Below, one piece after another: positions 52,002 to 59,299 of a stretch of 59,642 nucleotides of DNA. The notes below the pieces were generated by a model. It saw only the letters and a list, made by a program, of their open reading frames with translations. It made no database searches and was not told the DNA's origin. The translations under genes were made by a program, and so were the position numbers. The stretch's first letter is position 1, and each line of letters opens with the position of its first letter. Source of the stretch: an uncultured bacterium (GTDB taxonomy: Bacteria; Verrucomicrobiota; Kiritimatiellia; RFP12; UBA1067); NCBI GenBank assembly GCA_902799955.1, contig CADCCQ010000064.1, positions 1-59,642 on the forward strand. Reading direction: 5' to 3'.

Positions 52002-52146
52002 GGGTTTTGCGGGGACAGTCCCCGAAGGAATCCCCTAAAAATGCTGCGGAAGACAATATACTTCAAAAAGGTGTAGCGAGGCATTTTGCATAAAGCTCAA
52101 AAATGTGTATTTTGACCATTGCGTTTAAGTTCAAAAAAGTGATATA
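52002..52146. repeat. 145-bp direct repeat, left copy
   Basis: Matches 54443-54587 over its full length at about 93 percent. Begins GGGTTTTGC and the hairpin GGGGACAGTCCCC (52011-52023), and contains TCAAAAAT-GTGT-ATTTTGA, a second inverted repeat. The 126 bases between it and the PARG gene (52147-52272) hold two ACTACCGAA repeats at 52236 and 52257, related to the 23-bp units at 54588. Confidence 0.9.
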
Positions 52147-52272
52147 CGGGTTCGCTGATTTCGACCAAGAAATACGCCCAATTATAATACGCTTTGCGAT
52201 CTTTGCGTTCTTTGCGGCTAAAAACCTACTCACCAACTACCGAATTTAGGGGTGAACTACCGAACAATGCCA

Positions 52273-53112
52273 TCATGCACGGAAGGCTCGCCTGAAGGCG
52301 TCGAGGTTCCGCGTGTCGCCGGGACGGCAGTAAACGGCAAACTCAATGACTTTGAAGCGGGTGCGGTAGCGCGGCACGACGGATGCCGCCGCCGCTGCTA
52401 CGAACACAGGGTCGTTGCGGAACGCGCCGCATCCGAATGCACCGAGCACGACGGTCTCTTCTCCGTTCGCAGCCGCGATGTCGAGGATTCGACCAAGGCG
52501 GCGTTCGTGGATTGCGCGCAGTTCGTCGGGCGCGAGCCGTATGCATCTGTCGCCGTCGCCGCTGTTCATGCTGTTGCTTGGATGCTCGCGCAGATTCGGC
52601 GCCGCGCACGATATGACGTCCACTTCGTACCACTCCGACTCTGGAAGCGGTGCCGGAAATTCCGTGTCGCTCTTGAACACAACGACGCGCGGCGTCCAGA
52701 TCGCGTCGTCGTTGTGGATCGGATCGCGCATGGCGCGGTGCGGCGAATAGAATCCGTTCCACATCGCGTTCGTGTTCAGGTTGAAGTAGAGCGTCGAGCA
52801 GCGGCAGAGCGCCTCTTCCTGTGCGCTCGATCCGTTGACCACGCCTCCGCCGGGATTGCTCGCCGACGCGAAGTTGAGGACGCACGTCCTCATCGTTCGC
52901 GCGTATGCGGATGCCGCCTCGAGCGTACGCTTTGAAGAGACGACGAGGCGTCCTTCGACGGTGCCGCCGTTCGGGGGCACGACGACTTTGTCGCTTTCGA
53001 GTATCAGCCTCTGGCTGGTCCGTGAAAGGGCGATGGCCTCCTTCAGGCGTGGATGCGCCCTGCACATTGCCTCCGTGTCGCGGAATATCGCCGTGTTTTC
53101 GTATCTTCCCAT
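52273..53112 (-). CDS. PARG-type poly(ADP-ribose) glycohydrolase-like protein (TIGR02452)
   Basis: A 279-residue macrodomain-fold protein of the TIGR02452/microbial PARG family. The catalytic signature is complete: NPGGGVVNGSSAQEEALCR (86-104), with the Gly-rich loop and tandem Glu (99-100), preceded by VLNFASAS. Further support: CSTLYF, the VDVISCAAPNLR strand and VVLGAFGCGAFRNDP. Family enzymes remove ADP-ribose from proteins or nucleic acids. It is the last gene of a three-gene operon, 2 bases after the HTH gene, so the glycohydrolase is co-produced with the DUF3990 ART and is a good candidate for the reversing or antidote activity, as DarG is for DarT. No signal peptide. Confidence 0.88.
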   Translation of the reverse strand: MGRYENTAIFRDTEAMCRAHPRLKEAIALSRTSQRLILESDKVVVPPNGGTVEGRLVVSSKRTLEAASAYARTMRTCVLNFASASNPGGGVVNGSSAQEEALCRCSTLYFNLNTNAMWNGFYSPHRAMRDPIHNDDAIWTPRVVVFKSDTEFPAPLPESEWYEVDVISCAAPNLREHPSNSMNSGDGDRCIRLAPDELRAIHERRLGRILDIAAANGEETVVLGAFGCGAFRNDPVFVAAAAASVVPRYRTRFKVIEFAVYCRPGDTRNLDAFRRAFRA

Positions 53113-53114
53113 TT

Positions 53115-53750
53115 CTATGGCTCCATTATGTCTTCGATTTCACACCCCAGGGCGCGTGCCAATCGCAGAACGGATTCGGCCTCCGCCCTGTTGATGCTTT
53201 TCCTGCGCTGCTCGTACATCTGAATTGAGCGCAAGCCCACGCCGGACATTTCCGATAGACGGGACTGCGAACATCCGTATGCGGAGCGGATTCTCCTTAG
53301 CCTCGTTTCAGGCAGCTTCTCGCGGAGAATTTCGTCCGCAGTCGAGGCAAATCTCTCCTCCGGCGCTTCGTGATACACGCTGTACATCTGTTCCACCGTG
53401 CTTGCCGGCAATGCGCGGAGAATCTCCTTGAACATGCGGTTGCTTTTCCACTGGTAGTAGGCAAGAACCCATCCAGTCCAATATGCCTTCGTTCGGCGCA
53501 GACTTTCCCGGGCGGTCTTGAATTCGCGCTCGCCCGTCTTCTCGGCGAGTATGTTCCGGGCGAGTTCAATCCCGGAGATGCCGAGTATCGTCGATCGGTC
53601 GCCACGTTCGATTCTTCTTGCCCAATCGCTGGCTGCGAAGAGCGAAAAGAATTCGTCGATCGGGATGCCAAGGTCGATTACGGCGTAGTCGGCGGCGTCG
53701 GCCAGCTGCGAACGGGCGTTAGGGAGCAGCGTTTCTGGGTATGCGTTCAT
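53115..53750 (-). CDS. HTH regulator/antitoxin of the DUF3990 operon
   Basis: A 211-residue protein. Residues 150-210 are an Xre-type helix-turn-helix (LRRIRSAYGCSQSRLSEMSG, VGLRSIQMYEQRRKSINRAE). The N-terminal 75 residues (YAVIDLGIPIDEFFSLFAAS, ILGISGIELARNILAEKTGE) form a separate helical domain of the sort seen beside DUF3990 genes, and 85-130 are Trp/Tyr-rich helices (RTKAYWTGWVLAYYQWKSNR). It overlaps the DUF3990 gene by 32 bp and precedes the PARG gene by 2. Likely represses the operon through the inverted repeat in its promoter and may bind the ART directly. That pairing is inferred from gene order; similar neighbours are familiar from Firmicutes. Confidence 0.85.
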   Translation of the reverse strand: MNAYPETLLPNARSQLADAADYAVIDLGIPIDEFFSLFAASDWARRIERGDRSTILGISGIELARNILAEKTGEREFKTARESLRRTKAYWTGWVLAYYQWKSNRMFKEILRALPASTVEQMYSVYHEAPEERFASTADEILREKLPETRLRRIRSAYGCSQSRLSEMSGVGLRSIQMYEQRRKSINRAEAESVLRLARALGCEIEDIMEP

Positions 53751-54402
53751 CGTCGTTTCCTATACGCTGTGAAAGTATGGCGTTCATGTAGAGTCCGTCG
53801 AACCCGCCGTCCGCGAGCAGTTCCTCGTATTCGCGTCCCGCGGCGTCGTTCCGCGCCTGACGGCGCGGGTAGTAGAGGGCGGCGTCGGCGGTCGTGAACC
53901 TGGTGAACTCAAGGCGCCCGAATGCCTCTGGCGACTTTACGACCACCTGCTCGCCAAGCTTTCCGAGTCGGAGCGCGAGGGCGAGCTGTTCAACGGAAAT
54001 TGAATTGTTCAGGAACGCCTCCGCGAAGTCGAAGTAGGAATCGTCGGCCCGATAGCCGATGATGACGTCGTATGCATCGACATTTACGGCAAAGCGGCTT
54101 TTCAGATAGTGGTAGGCGGCGCCGGCCACTGGCACTTTCAGCTTGAACTGGCGATGCGTGACAAGAATCGCCATCCAATTCAGGATCGTGAATTCAGGCG
54201 TGTTCAGGCGAAGGATGTTGAGTCCGTCCATGTCAAGTTCGTATGCGTTGGCAAAACCGTCCCGGTTCGGCTGCACACTCCATTCCTTGGCAAGGTCTTC
54301 GCTTTCCGTGCAATAGAACCCAAGTCCAAAGTCGTTGCCGACCTTGCCGAGTCCATATAGCGGAACCTTGATGACGTTTTGAGATCCGTGATAGATTTTC
54401 AT
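53719..54402 (-). CDS. DUF3990 protein, predicted ADP-ribosyltransferase
   Basis: A 227-residue protein matching DUF3990, a family placed by fold with ADP-ribosyltransferases. Visible signatures: KIYHGSQN (3-10; candidate NAD-binding His5), GNDFGLGFYCTESEDLAKEW (22-41; candidate Tyr30) and YDVIIGYRADDSYFDFAEAF (111-130), the most conserved block of the family. It would modify an unknown target with ADP-ribose, presumably as toxin. First gene of a leaderless operon: TATAAT ends 7 bases before the ATG. Its end overlaps the HTH gene. The whole operon lies between two 145-bp direct repeats. Catalytic assignment is inference from the family; no experiment can be cited for this protein. Confidence 0.85.
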   Translation of the reverse strand: MKIYHGSQNVIKVPLYGLGKVGNDFGLGFYCTESEDLAKEWSVQPNRDGFANAYELDMDGLNILRLNTPEFTILNWMAILVTHRQFKLKVPVAGAAYHYLKSRFAVNVDAYDVIIGYRADDSYFDFAEAFLNNSISVEQLALALRLGKLGEQVVVKSPEAFGRLEFTRFTTADAALYYPRRQARNDAAGREYEELLADGGFDGLYMNAILSQRIGNDDERIPRNAAP

Positions 54403-54409
54403 GGCGCAT

Positions 54410-54439
54410 ATTATATCACTTTAGTGTCATATATGTCAA
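54410..54439 (-). promoter_or_regulatory. Consensus promoter and operator of the DUF3990 operon
   Basis: Minus strand: TTGACA (54434-54439), 18-bp spacer, TATAAT (54410-54415) in TGATATAAT context. The spacer carries an inverted repeat centred on CACTAAAGTG, fitting a dimeric HTH repressor. The ATG begins 7 bases past the -10 box, so the transcript is leaderless. Confidence 0.8.
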
Positions 54440-54442
54440 TGG

Positions 54443-54587
54443 GGGTTTTGCGGGGACAGTCCCCGAAGGAATCCCCTAAAAATGCTGCGGAAGACAATAA
54501 ACTTCAAAAAGGTGTAACGAGCTATCTTGCATAAGGTTCAAAAATGTGTATTTTGACCATTGCGCTTAAGCTCAAAAAAGTGATATA
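54443..54587. repeat. 145-bp direct repeat, right copy
   Basis: Starts 4 bases beyond the -35 box of the DUF3990 operon. Same length and order as 52002-52146, including the GGGGACAGTCCCC hairpin (54452-54464). Together the copies bound a 2.3-kb cassette. Confidence 0.9.
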
Positions 54588-54735
54588 ACCACCGAATGAA
54601 ACGGCTACAAACCACCGAATGAAGCGGTCACAAACCACCGAACGGAAAGCGGAAAAACTGCCGAATGAAAATTGGTCAAACGACGGAGTGAAAGTTGGTC
54701 AAACGACGGAGTGAAAGTTGGTCAAATGGCGGAGT
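54588..54735. repeat. 23-bp tandem repeat array, six units plus a part
   Basis: Six contiguous 23-base units starting at 54588, 54611, 54634, 54657, 54680 and 54703, then a partial one. Units drift from ACCACCGAATGAA-type to ACGACGGAGTGAA-type; the fifth and sixth are identical. Similar single units occur at about 57399-57432. No spacers, so not a CRISPR. Confidence 0.85.
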
Positions 54736-54739
54736 TGGG

Positions 54740-54769
54740 TTGACTGCATAGGCGTGATTGTGATATAAT
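54740..54769 (+). promoter_or_regulatory. Upstream promoter of the serine hydrolase gene
   Basis: TTGACT (54740-54745), 18-bp spacer, TGATATAAT with TATAAT at 54764-54769. A second extended -10, TGGTATACT (54798-54803), follows within the shared module. Confidence 0.65.
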
Positions 54770-54773
54770 GGTG

Positions 54774-54896
54774 CCACAACTTTTCTGGGATTTTTGGTAT
54801 ACTGTGCGCACAAGGCAAAAGAACGGAACAGGAAAAATAAGATGAAACAATTCGTAAGCGCAATGTTTATGCTGATGGCGGGGGCGGTGTTTGCGG
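54774..54896 (+). promoter_or_regulatory. Shared promoter-leader-signal peptide module, copy 2
   Basis: Counterpart of 42501-42618: TTTTTGGTATACTGTG, purine-rich leader, and codons for MKQFVSAMFMLMAGAVFA. Similarity includes untranslated sequence and ends at the signal cleavage region, after which the two genes are unrelated. Confidence 0.7.
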
Positions 54897-55931
54897 ATGC
54901 GGTTCCCGTGGCTGCGCTGGAAGCGAAGATTCGCGGTATGATGGACGAGAACATGACGGTCGGCATGTCGGTCGTCGTCGTCAAGGGCGACAAGGTCGTC
55001 TATCAGCAGGCGTTTGGATATCGCGACAAGGACACGCGCGAACCGCTGGACGTCAACGATAAACGGCATCCTCGGCATGGACATCCGCAACCCGCGCTAC
55101 CCGGACATCCCGGTGACGATCAAGATGCTGCTCTCGCATACCTCCGGCATGAGCGACGGCGGCGGATACCACGACCTGTCGTACGTGGACAAGACGAAGA
55201 CCGACATCAACCTCATCCGCGAGAAGGCGTGGCTCACCTATCCGCCGGGCAAGGGATACAGGTACTGCAACCGAGCCCTCAACATCATCGGACTCGTGAT
55301 CGAAAAGGTCTCGGGCGAGAGGTTCGACGAGTATGTCCTGAACCACATCCTCAAGCCGATCGGCGCGGACAATTCCGGCTTCAACCTCGACAAGCTTGAC
55401 AAGTCGACCATCACGAAGCTCTATCAGTACAGCGCGAAGCGCAACCGGCTTGTCCCGGGAGGCGGGTACAAGCGCGTCAACGAGAAGAAGGTTGCCGACG
55501 GAACGTACGAGATCGGCAAGGACGGCTTCTTCTGGTCGCCGACGGGCGGAATGAAGATGTCCGCGCCCAACCTTGCGAAGTGGATGATGACGCTCAAGAA
55601 CGGCGGCGTTGCGCCGAACGGCAACCGCATCATATCGGAGAAGGGCTGCAAGACGATGCTTACGCCGGTCATCGACACAAGCGATCCCGGTGCGCAATAC
55701 TGCCTCACCACCCGTGTCGAGACGCGCTTTGTCAAGGGCAAGAAACTTGTCGGCCACACGGGGAGCGCATACGGGCTTTACAGCTGCATGTACTTCTGCC
55801 CCGACGAGGACTGGGGAATCGTCTGCATCTGCTCCAGCGCCAAGCCCGACAAGGTCAACGGAATGCACGGCATCCGCAAATGCCTCCACGGCGTCTTCAA
55901 CCTTCTCCACGAAAATTTCATCAGACAGTAA
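54842..55931 (+). pseudogene. Serine hydrolase (beta-lactamase/class C-like) lacking the SxxK segment
   Basis: Signal peptide MKQFVSAMFMLMAGAVFADA, then the usual family start (MTVGMSVVVVKGDKVVYQQA, FGYRDKDTREPLDVND). At about 55057-55061 the frame changes and homology resumes at NGILGMDIRNPRYPDIPVTI, KMLLSHTSGMSDGGGYHD. The normally intervening 35-45 residues, including the SxxK catalytic Ser-Lys motif, are absent. The YxN motif (YRYCN) and the third motif HTGS (VGHTGSAYGLYS) are still present. The gene therefore lost its nucleophile through an internal deletion plus frame change. Functional relatives hydrolyse peptides, esters or beta-lactams in the periplasm. Likely a true pseudogene. 252 bases of repeat-rich sequence follow. 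Confidence 0.8.
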
Positions 55932-55963
55932 AGTGACGGAGTCTGAAACCGCAGGGTAGTGAA

Positions 55964-56005
55964 ACTCTGCGGAATGTGGTTCAAAGGAATGACCTTCCGC
56001 AGAGT
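55964..56005. repeat. CTCTGCGGAA inverted repeat
   Basis: ACTCTGCGGAA (55964-55974) and its exact complement TTCCGCAGAGT (55995-56005) form an 11-bp stem over 20 bases, possibly a terminator or operator. A third TTCCGCAGAGT (56069-56079) lies inside the promoter of the carboxypeptidase gene. Confidence 0.7.
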
Positions 56006-56062
56006 ATAGATACGAAAAAGCTGCAAAGCGGCCTTATACCGTGCGGAAAGTCGGCTTCGCCA

Positions 56063-56092
56063 TTGACTTTCCGCAGAGTTTTGTGATATAAT
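56063..56092 (+). promoter_or_regulatory. Promoter of the M14 carboxypeptidase gene
   Basis: TTGACT (56063-56068), 18-bp spacer, TATAAT (56087-56092) in TGATATAAT context. The spacer contains TTCCGCAGAGT, the third copy of the nearby inverted-repeat arm, which is positioned to act as an operator. Confidence 0.65.
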
Positions 56093-56183
56093 CCTAAAAT
56101 CATCTGTTGAAAGTCTCACGCAGAGATGCAGAGAGGTAGAGACAGCTGGTTTGATGGTAATAATCAAGTGAGAGGCAAATAGA

Positions 56184-57419
56184 ATGAATGCGATTATCCG
56201 TACATGTCTAGTCGGCGCCGCAGTTGCGGCGGGGATGGCGTATGGGGCGATTGAAATCCGGTCGGACTATCCCGGCGGGAACGTCAAGGTCGACAAGATC
56301 GACGAGGCGGCGAACGCCGTCGTGCTGCGGCCAGACCTGCGCGACACGCGGGGCAACTGGTTCCACTGGGACTTCACTCTCTCCGGCGCGGCGGGGCGGC
56401 GTCTCCATTTCCAGTTCCCGAAGAACGGATGCTACCTTGCCTCTCTCGGCCCCGCGATCAGCCGCGATGGCGGCAAGACGTGGAGGTGGCTCAATGCGGA
56501 CGGCAAACGGCATGAGCCGAAGAACGCTTTCGACTACACCTTTGCGGCGGACGAGACCGAGACGCGCTTCGCAGTGTCGATTCCGTATTCGCAGAAGGAC
56601 TGGGACGCGGCGGCGGTGCGCTGGCGCGGGAAGGACGGCGTGAAGTTTGACGTGCTATGCAAGTCGCAGAGCGGCCGCCGCGACACGGAGCTGCTGCGCA
56701 TCCCGTGTCGGAAGGGGAAGGCGAAGTGGCTTTTCGCGTTCACCGCCCGCCATCATGCCTGCGAGACGACGGCGAATCCGGTCATGGAGGGGATCATCGA
56801 CGAAATCCTCTCCGGCTCGCCGGAAGGGGAGTGGATCCGCGACAACGCCGACTGCGTGTTCGTGCCGTTCATGGACAAGGACGGCGTGGAGGACGGCGAC
56901 CAGGGGAAGAACAGGCGTCCGCACGACCACAACCGCGACTACGTCGCAGGCATCTACACGTCCGTGCGCGCCTGGAAGGAACTGCTTGTGCGCGAGTCGC
57001 ATGGGAAGAAGATCGTGTTCTTCGACCTGCATTCTCCGTACATCCGTTCCCACAAGCATGACCCGGAGCAGGACTGCGCGTTCACGTTCGAGACGCCGTA
57101 TCCGCGAAACAGCGCACACGTCAACGAGTTCCGGCGGCACTGGGCGGAATTGTCGAAGGGCTGTGCGCTTGCATACGACGGGAAGAACGACATCCCGGCT
57201 GGCAAGGGCCACGCGGCCAAGATGGAACGGGACCGGCTGGCGGGGCTGGTGACGTCGCGGCAGTGGGTCGAGGCCCAGCCGAACTGCTGGGCGAGCATCT
57301 GCTGCGAGTTCGGCTATTCGCTGTGCAACGGCATTTACTCTCAGGATGGCGGACGCGAACTTGGCCACAATGTACTCAAGGCTGCCGTGCGAACGGCCTC
57401 AAATTACCGAACGAAATAG
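56184..57419 (+). CDS. Secreted M14 zinc carboxypeptidase (cytosolic-carboxypeptidase-like)
   Basis: A 411-residue exported metallopeptidase. Signal peptide MNAIIRTCLVGAAVAAGMAY. Residues 20-165 form the N-terminal beta domain typical of AGBL/CCP-type M14 enzymes (NWFHWDFTLSGAAGRRLHFQ, FAVSIPYSQKDWDAAAVRW). The catalytic part has zinc ligands in FAFTARHHACETTANPVMEG (HxxE) and the third His in IVFFDLHSPYI. Substrates of bacterial members are poorly known; peptidoglycan side chains or glutamylated proteins are possible. Own promoter upstream. The last codons (ASNYRTK) run into a 23-bp repeat unit related to the tandem array at 54588, so the C-terminus may have been altered by the repeat. Confidence 0.85.
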   Translation: MNAIIRTCLVGAAVAAGMAYGAIEIRSDYPGGNVKVDKIDEAANAVVLRPDLRDTRGNWFHWDFTLSGAAGRRLHFQFPKNGCYLASLGPAISRDGGKTWRWLNADGKRHEPKNAFDYTFAADETETRFAVSIPYSQKDWDAAAVRWRGKDGVKFDVLCKSQSGRRDTELLRIPCRKGKAKWLFAFTARHHACETTANPVMEGIIDEILSGSPEGEWIRDNADCVFVPFMDKDGVEDGDQGKNRRPHDHNRDYVAGIYTSVRAWKELLVRESHGKKIVFFDLHSPYIRSHKHDPEQDCAFTFETPYPRNSAHVNEFRRHWAELSKGCALAYDGKNDIPAGKGHAAKMERDRLAGLVTSRQWVEAQPNCWASICCEFGYSLCNGIYSQDGGRELGHNVLKAAVRTASNYRTK

Positions 57420-57460
57420 CCGCAAACCACCTGATGGTTGTTCCCGGATGGTCGGCTGGC

Positions 57461-57489
57461 TTGACATAAAGGATCGAATGTGGGATAAT
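57461..57489 (+). promoter_or_regulatory. Promoter of the YitT-family gene
   Basis: TTGACA (57461-57466), 17-bp spacer, GATAAT (57484-57489), 57 bases before the ATG. Confidence 0.65.
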
Positions 57490-57546
57490 ATTCCCTAACC
57501 ATGTGAGAGGACTGGCTCTCAACTGGTCAATAGAAGGGAAGATGCA

Positions 57547-58458
57547 ATGAAGAAATCGGTTCAGTTCGCGGTCGCGAGGCTGGCCGTGCTGGCGTTGGCG
57601 TCGCTGCTGATGGCCGTCAACTACCGCACGTTCGTCGCTTGGGGCGGACTGTACCCTGCGGGCGCAACCGGGCTTTCAATGCTGATCCAGCGCGTCTTGC
57701 AGAGGTTCTCCGACGTGTCGGGATTCGGCTGGACGGTGCCGTTCTCGCCGATCAACTTCGCGCTGAACGCGATTCCAGTCTGGATCGGGTTCCGGTTCAT
57801 CGGTCGGCGATTCACGCTGTATTCCCTCTACGTGATATTCCTGACGGGGTTCTTCACTGACATCCTGCCAGTCGACGCGCTTATGTCTTTCCTTTCCGAG
57901 AACGAGCTGATGCGGCTCAAGACCGATCCTTTCGTGACAAGCCTGTTCGGCGGCGTGTCCTTCGGATTCGGAATGTCCCTTTGCCTCAGGTGGAACGCCA
58001 CGACCGGCGGCACGGATTTCATCGCGATCTACCTTTCCGAGCAGAAGGGACGCGAGACGTGGAACATCATCTTCGCCATAAACTCCTCCATCCTCCTCGC
58101 TGGCGGATTCACGTTCGGCTGGACAGGTGCGCTTTATTCCATCGTCTACCAGTTCGTGTCGCTTCAGGTCATCCACCTTATGTACCGCGCCTACCAGTAC
58201 CAGACGCTGCTCATCGTGACCAGCAAGCCGAAGCGCATCTGCGAGGCCATCCACAGGCTCAGCCACCACGGCGCGACGGTGCTTGACGCCTACGGCAGCT
58301 ATCTCGGTCACAAGACTTCGCTTGTGTATTCGGTCGTCGCCGCCGACGACACGAGCCGCATCTATTCGATCTGTAAGAAGATAGACAAGTCGGCTTTCGT
58401 GAACACGATCAGCACCTCGCGCATAATTGGCAGGTTCTACATGCGCCCGCGCGACTAA
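57547..58458 (+). CDS. YitT-family membrane protein (DUF161/DUF2179)
   Basis: A 303-residue membrane protein with five or six helices followed by a cytoplasmic DUF2179 domain. Signatures: FVAWGGLYPAGATGLSMLIQ, MSLCLRWNATTGGTDFIAIY and SLQVIHLMYRAYQYQTLLIV, then SKPKRICEAIHRLSHHGATV and SAFVNTISTSRIIGRFYMRP. YitT proteins are widespread and mostly uncharacterised; a transport role is assumed. Start after AGAAGGGAAG. Monocistronic with its own promoter; a long palindrome-rich non-coding region follows. Intact and of normal length. Confidence 0.92.
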   Translation: MKKSVQFAVARLAVLALASLLMAVNYRTFVAWGGLYPAGATGLSMLIQRVLQRFSDVSGFGWTVPFSPINFALNAIPVWIGFRFIGRRFTLYSLYVIFLTGFFTDILPVDALMSFLSENELMRLKTDPFVTSLFGGVSFGFGMSLCLRWNATTGGTDFIAIYLSEQKGRETWNIIFAINSSILLAGGFTFGWTGALYSIVYQFVSLQVIHLMYRAYQYQTLLIVTSKPKRICEAIHRLSHHGATVLDAYGSYLGHKTSLVYSVVAADDTSRIYSICKKIDKSAFVNTISTSRIIGRFYMRPRD

Positions 58459-58473
58459 GGCGATATTTCGGCT

Positions 58474-59198
58474 CTTCAAATTTTTTTTGTGGAAGGCGCG
58501 GCGCTACGCGCGACCACGAACCCAGGCGCGACGAAGAATCGGCGCTGCCGATCCGGCGGGGACTTGCCGCCACCCGGCTTGAGACTTCCTCCTTCGCGCG
58601 ATGCGCTACGGAGGGCGAGTAGTCTCGCCGATGGCGGCGCGTCCACGCCGCCCATTCGGGCTCCTTCGCCGCGCCGGGACACGAACGCCGCCTTCGCGGC
58701 ACACGAAAGTACACGAAACCCCCGTCCTCGCCGCGCACGGGGCCTTGCGGCACCACTCTAGCGACCGCCTTCGGCAGCGACCTTCGGTCGGTGGATACGC
58801 TTCGCAGTTCGCGCGCACCCTCTTGCTTCGCCGTAGGTGCATCTTGCGCTCACCCAACCTGATCACTTCGCGACAGGTGTCCTGCGCGCGTTCTTAAGCC
58901 GGCGGGCGGTTGCCCGCCGTAAAATGAAGTTGTTTCAAATAGTTGTTTCCGATCAACAGAGGTCTGCCAACAGTCCGTGTCGTACCTTTCGTGAAGTTTC
59001 GTGTGCGGCGAAGGCCGCTTTTCGCGTCCGGCGGCATGGCGAAACCCGAAGGGGGAGCGGCGGAGATTTCACGGCGGTCGAGGCAATGCCTCGAAACCGT
59101 CCGTGGAATCGACGACGCCAATCGCCGACAGGCGATTCTCCATGCCGCCGGGTTCGTGGTCGCGCGTAGCGCAACTCCATCCACATAATTCTTTGAAG
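58474..59198. repeat. Palindrome-rich non-coding element with imperfect terminal inverted repeats
   Basis: The ends match in inverted orientation: 58501-58523 is the exact 23-base complement of 59150-59172, and similarity extends outwards to TTCAAA/TTTGAA near 58476 and 59192. Inside are many short palindromes (CCGCCTTCGGC, CGACCTTCGGTCG, GCGAAGGCCGC type) and the 75-bp repeat at 58886-58960. No credible gene: all ORFs are short, Arg/Ser-rich and unsupported. Could be a miniature non-autonomous element or an accumulation of repeats. Confidence 0.6.
58886..58960 (+). repeat. 75-bp dispersed repeat with GC hairpin, copy 2
   Basis: Inverted copy of 34819-34893 with a single mismatch; carries the GGCGGGC-GGTT-GCCCGCC stem-loop. 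Near-identity over 24 kb implies recent spread or gene conversion. Confidence 0.9.
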
Positions 59199-59299
59199 TC
59201 CCAAAAAAATTCTGCCGCCCCCATATTGACAAAATGGTGTGGGAAATAGTAAACTATACAATAAAGGCTTCAGTTGAATGAGCAAAAGGAGAACCGACA

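Noticed and set aside
52002..54587. Insertion sequence or composite transposon around the DUF3990 operon
   Set aside because: The direct repeats carry no transposase and no clear terminal inverted repeats; mobility remains only a possibility.
54588..54735. CRISPR array
   Set aside because: Units are directly contiguous with no spacers and drift along the array; no cas genes in the window.
58489..58897. Several 80-100 residue open frames in the palindrome-rich region
   Set aside because: Arg/Ser/Pro-rich, no start signals, no similarity; they arise from GC-rich repeats.
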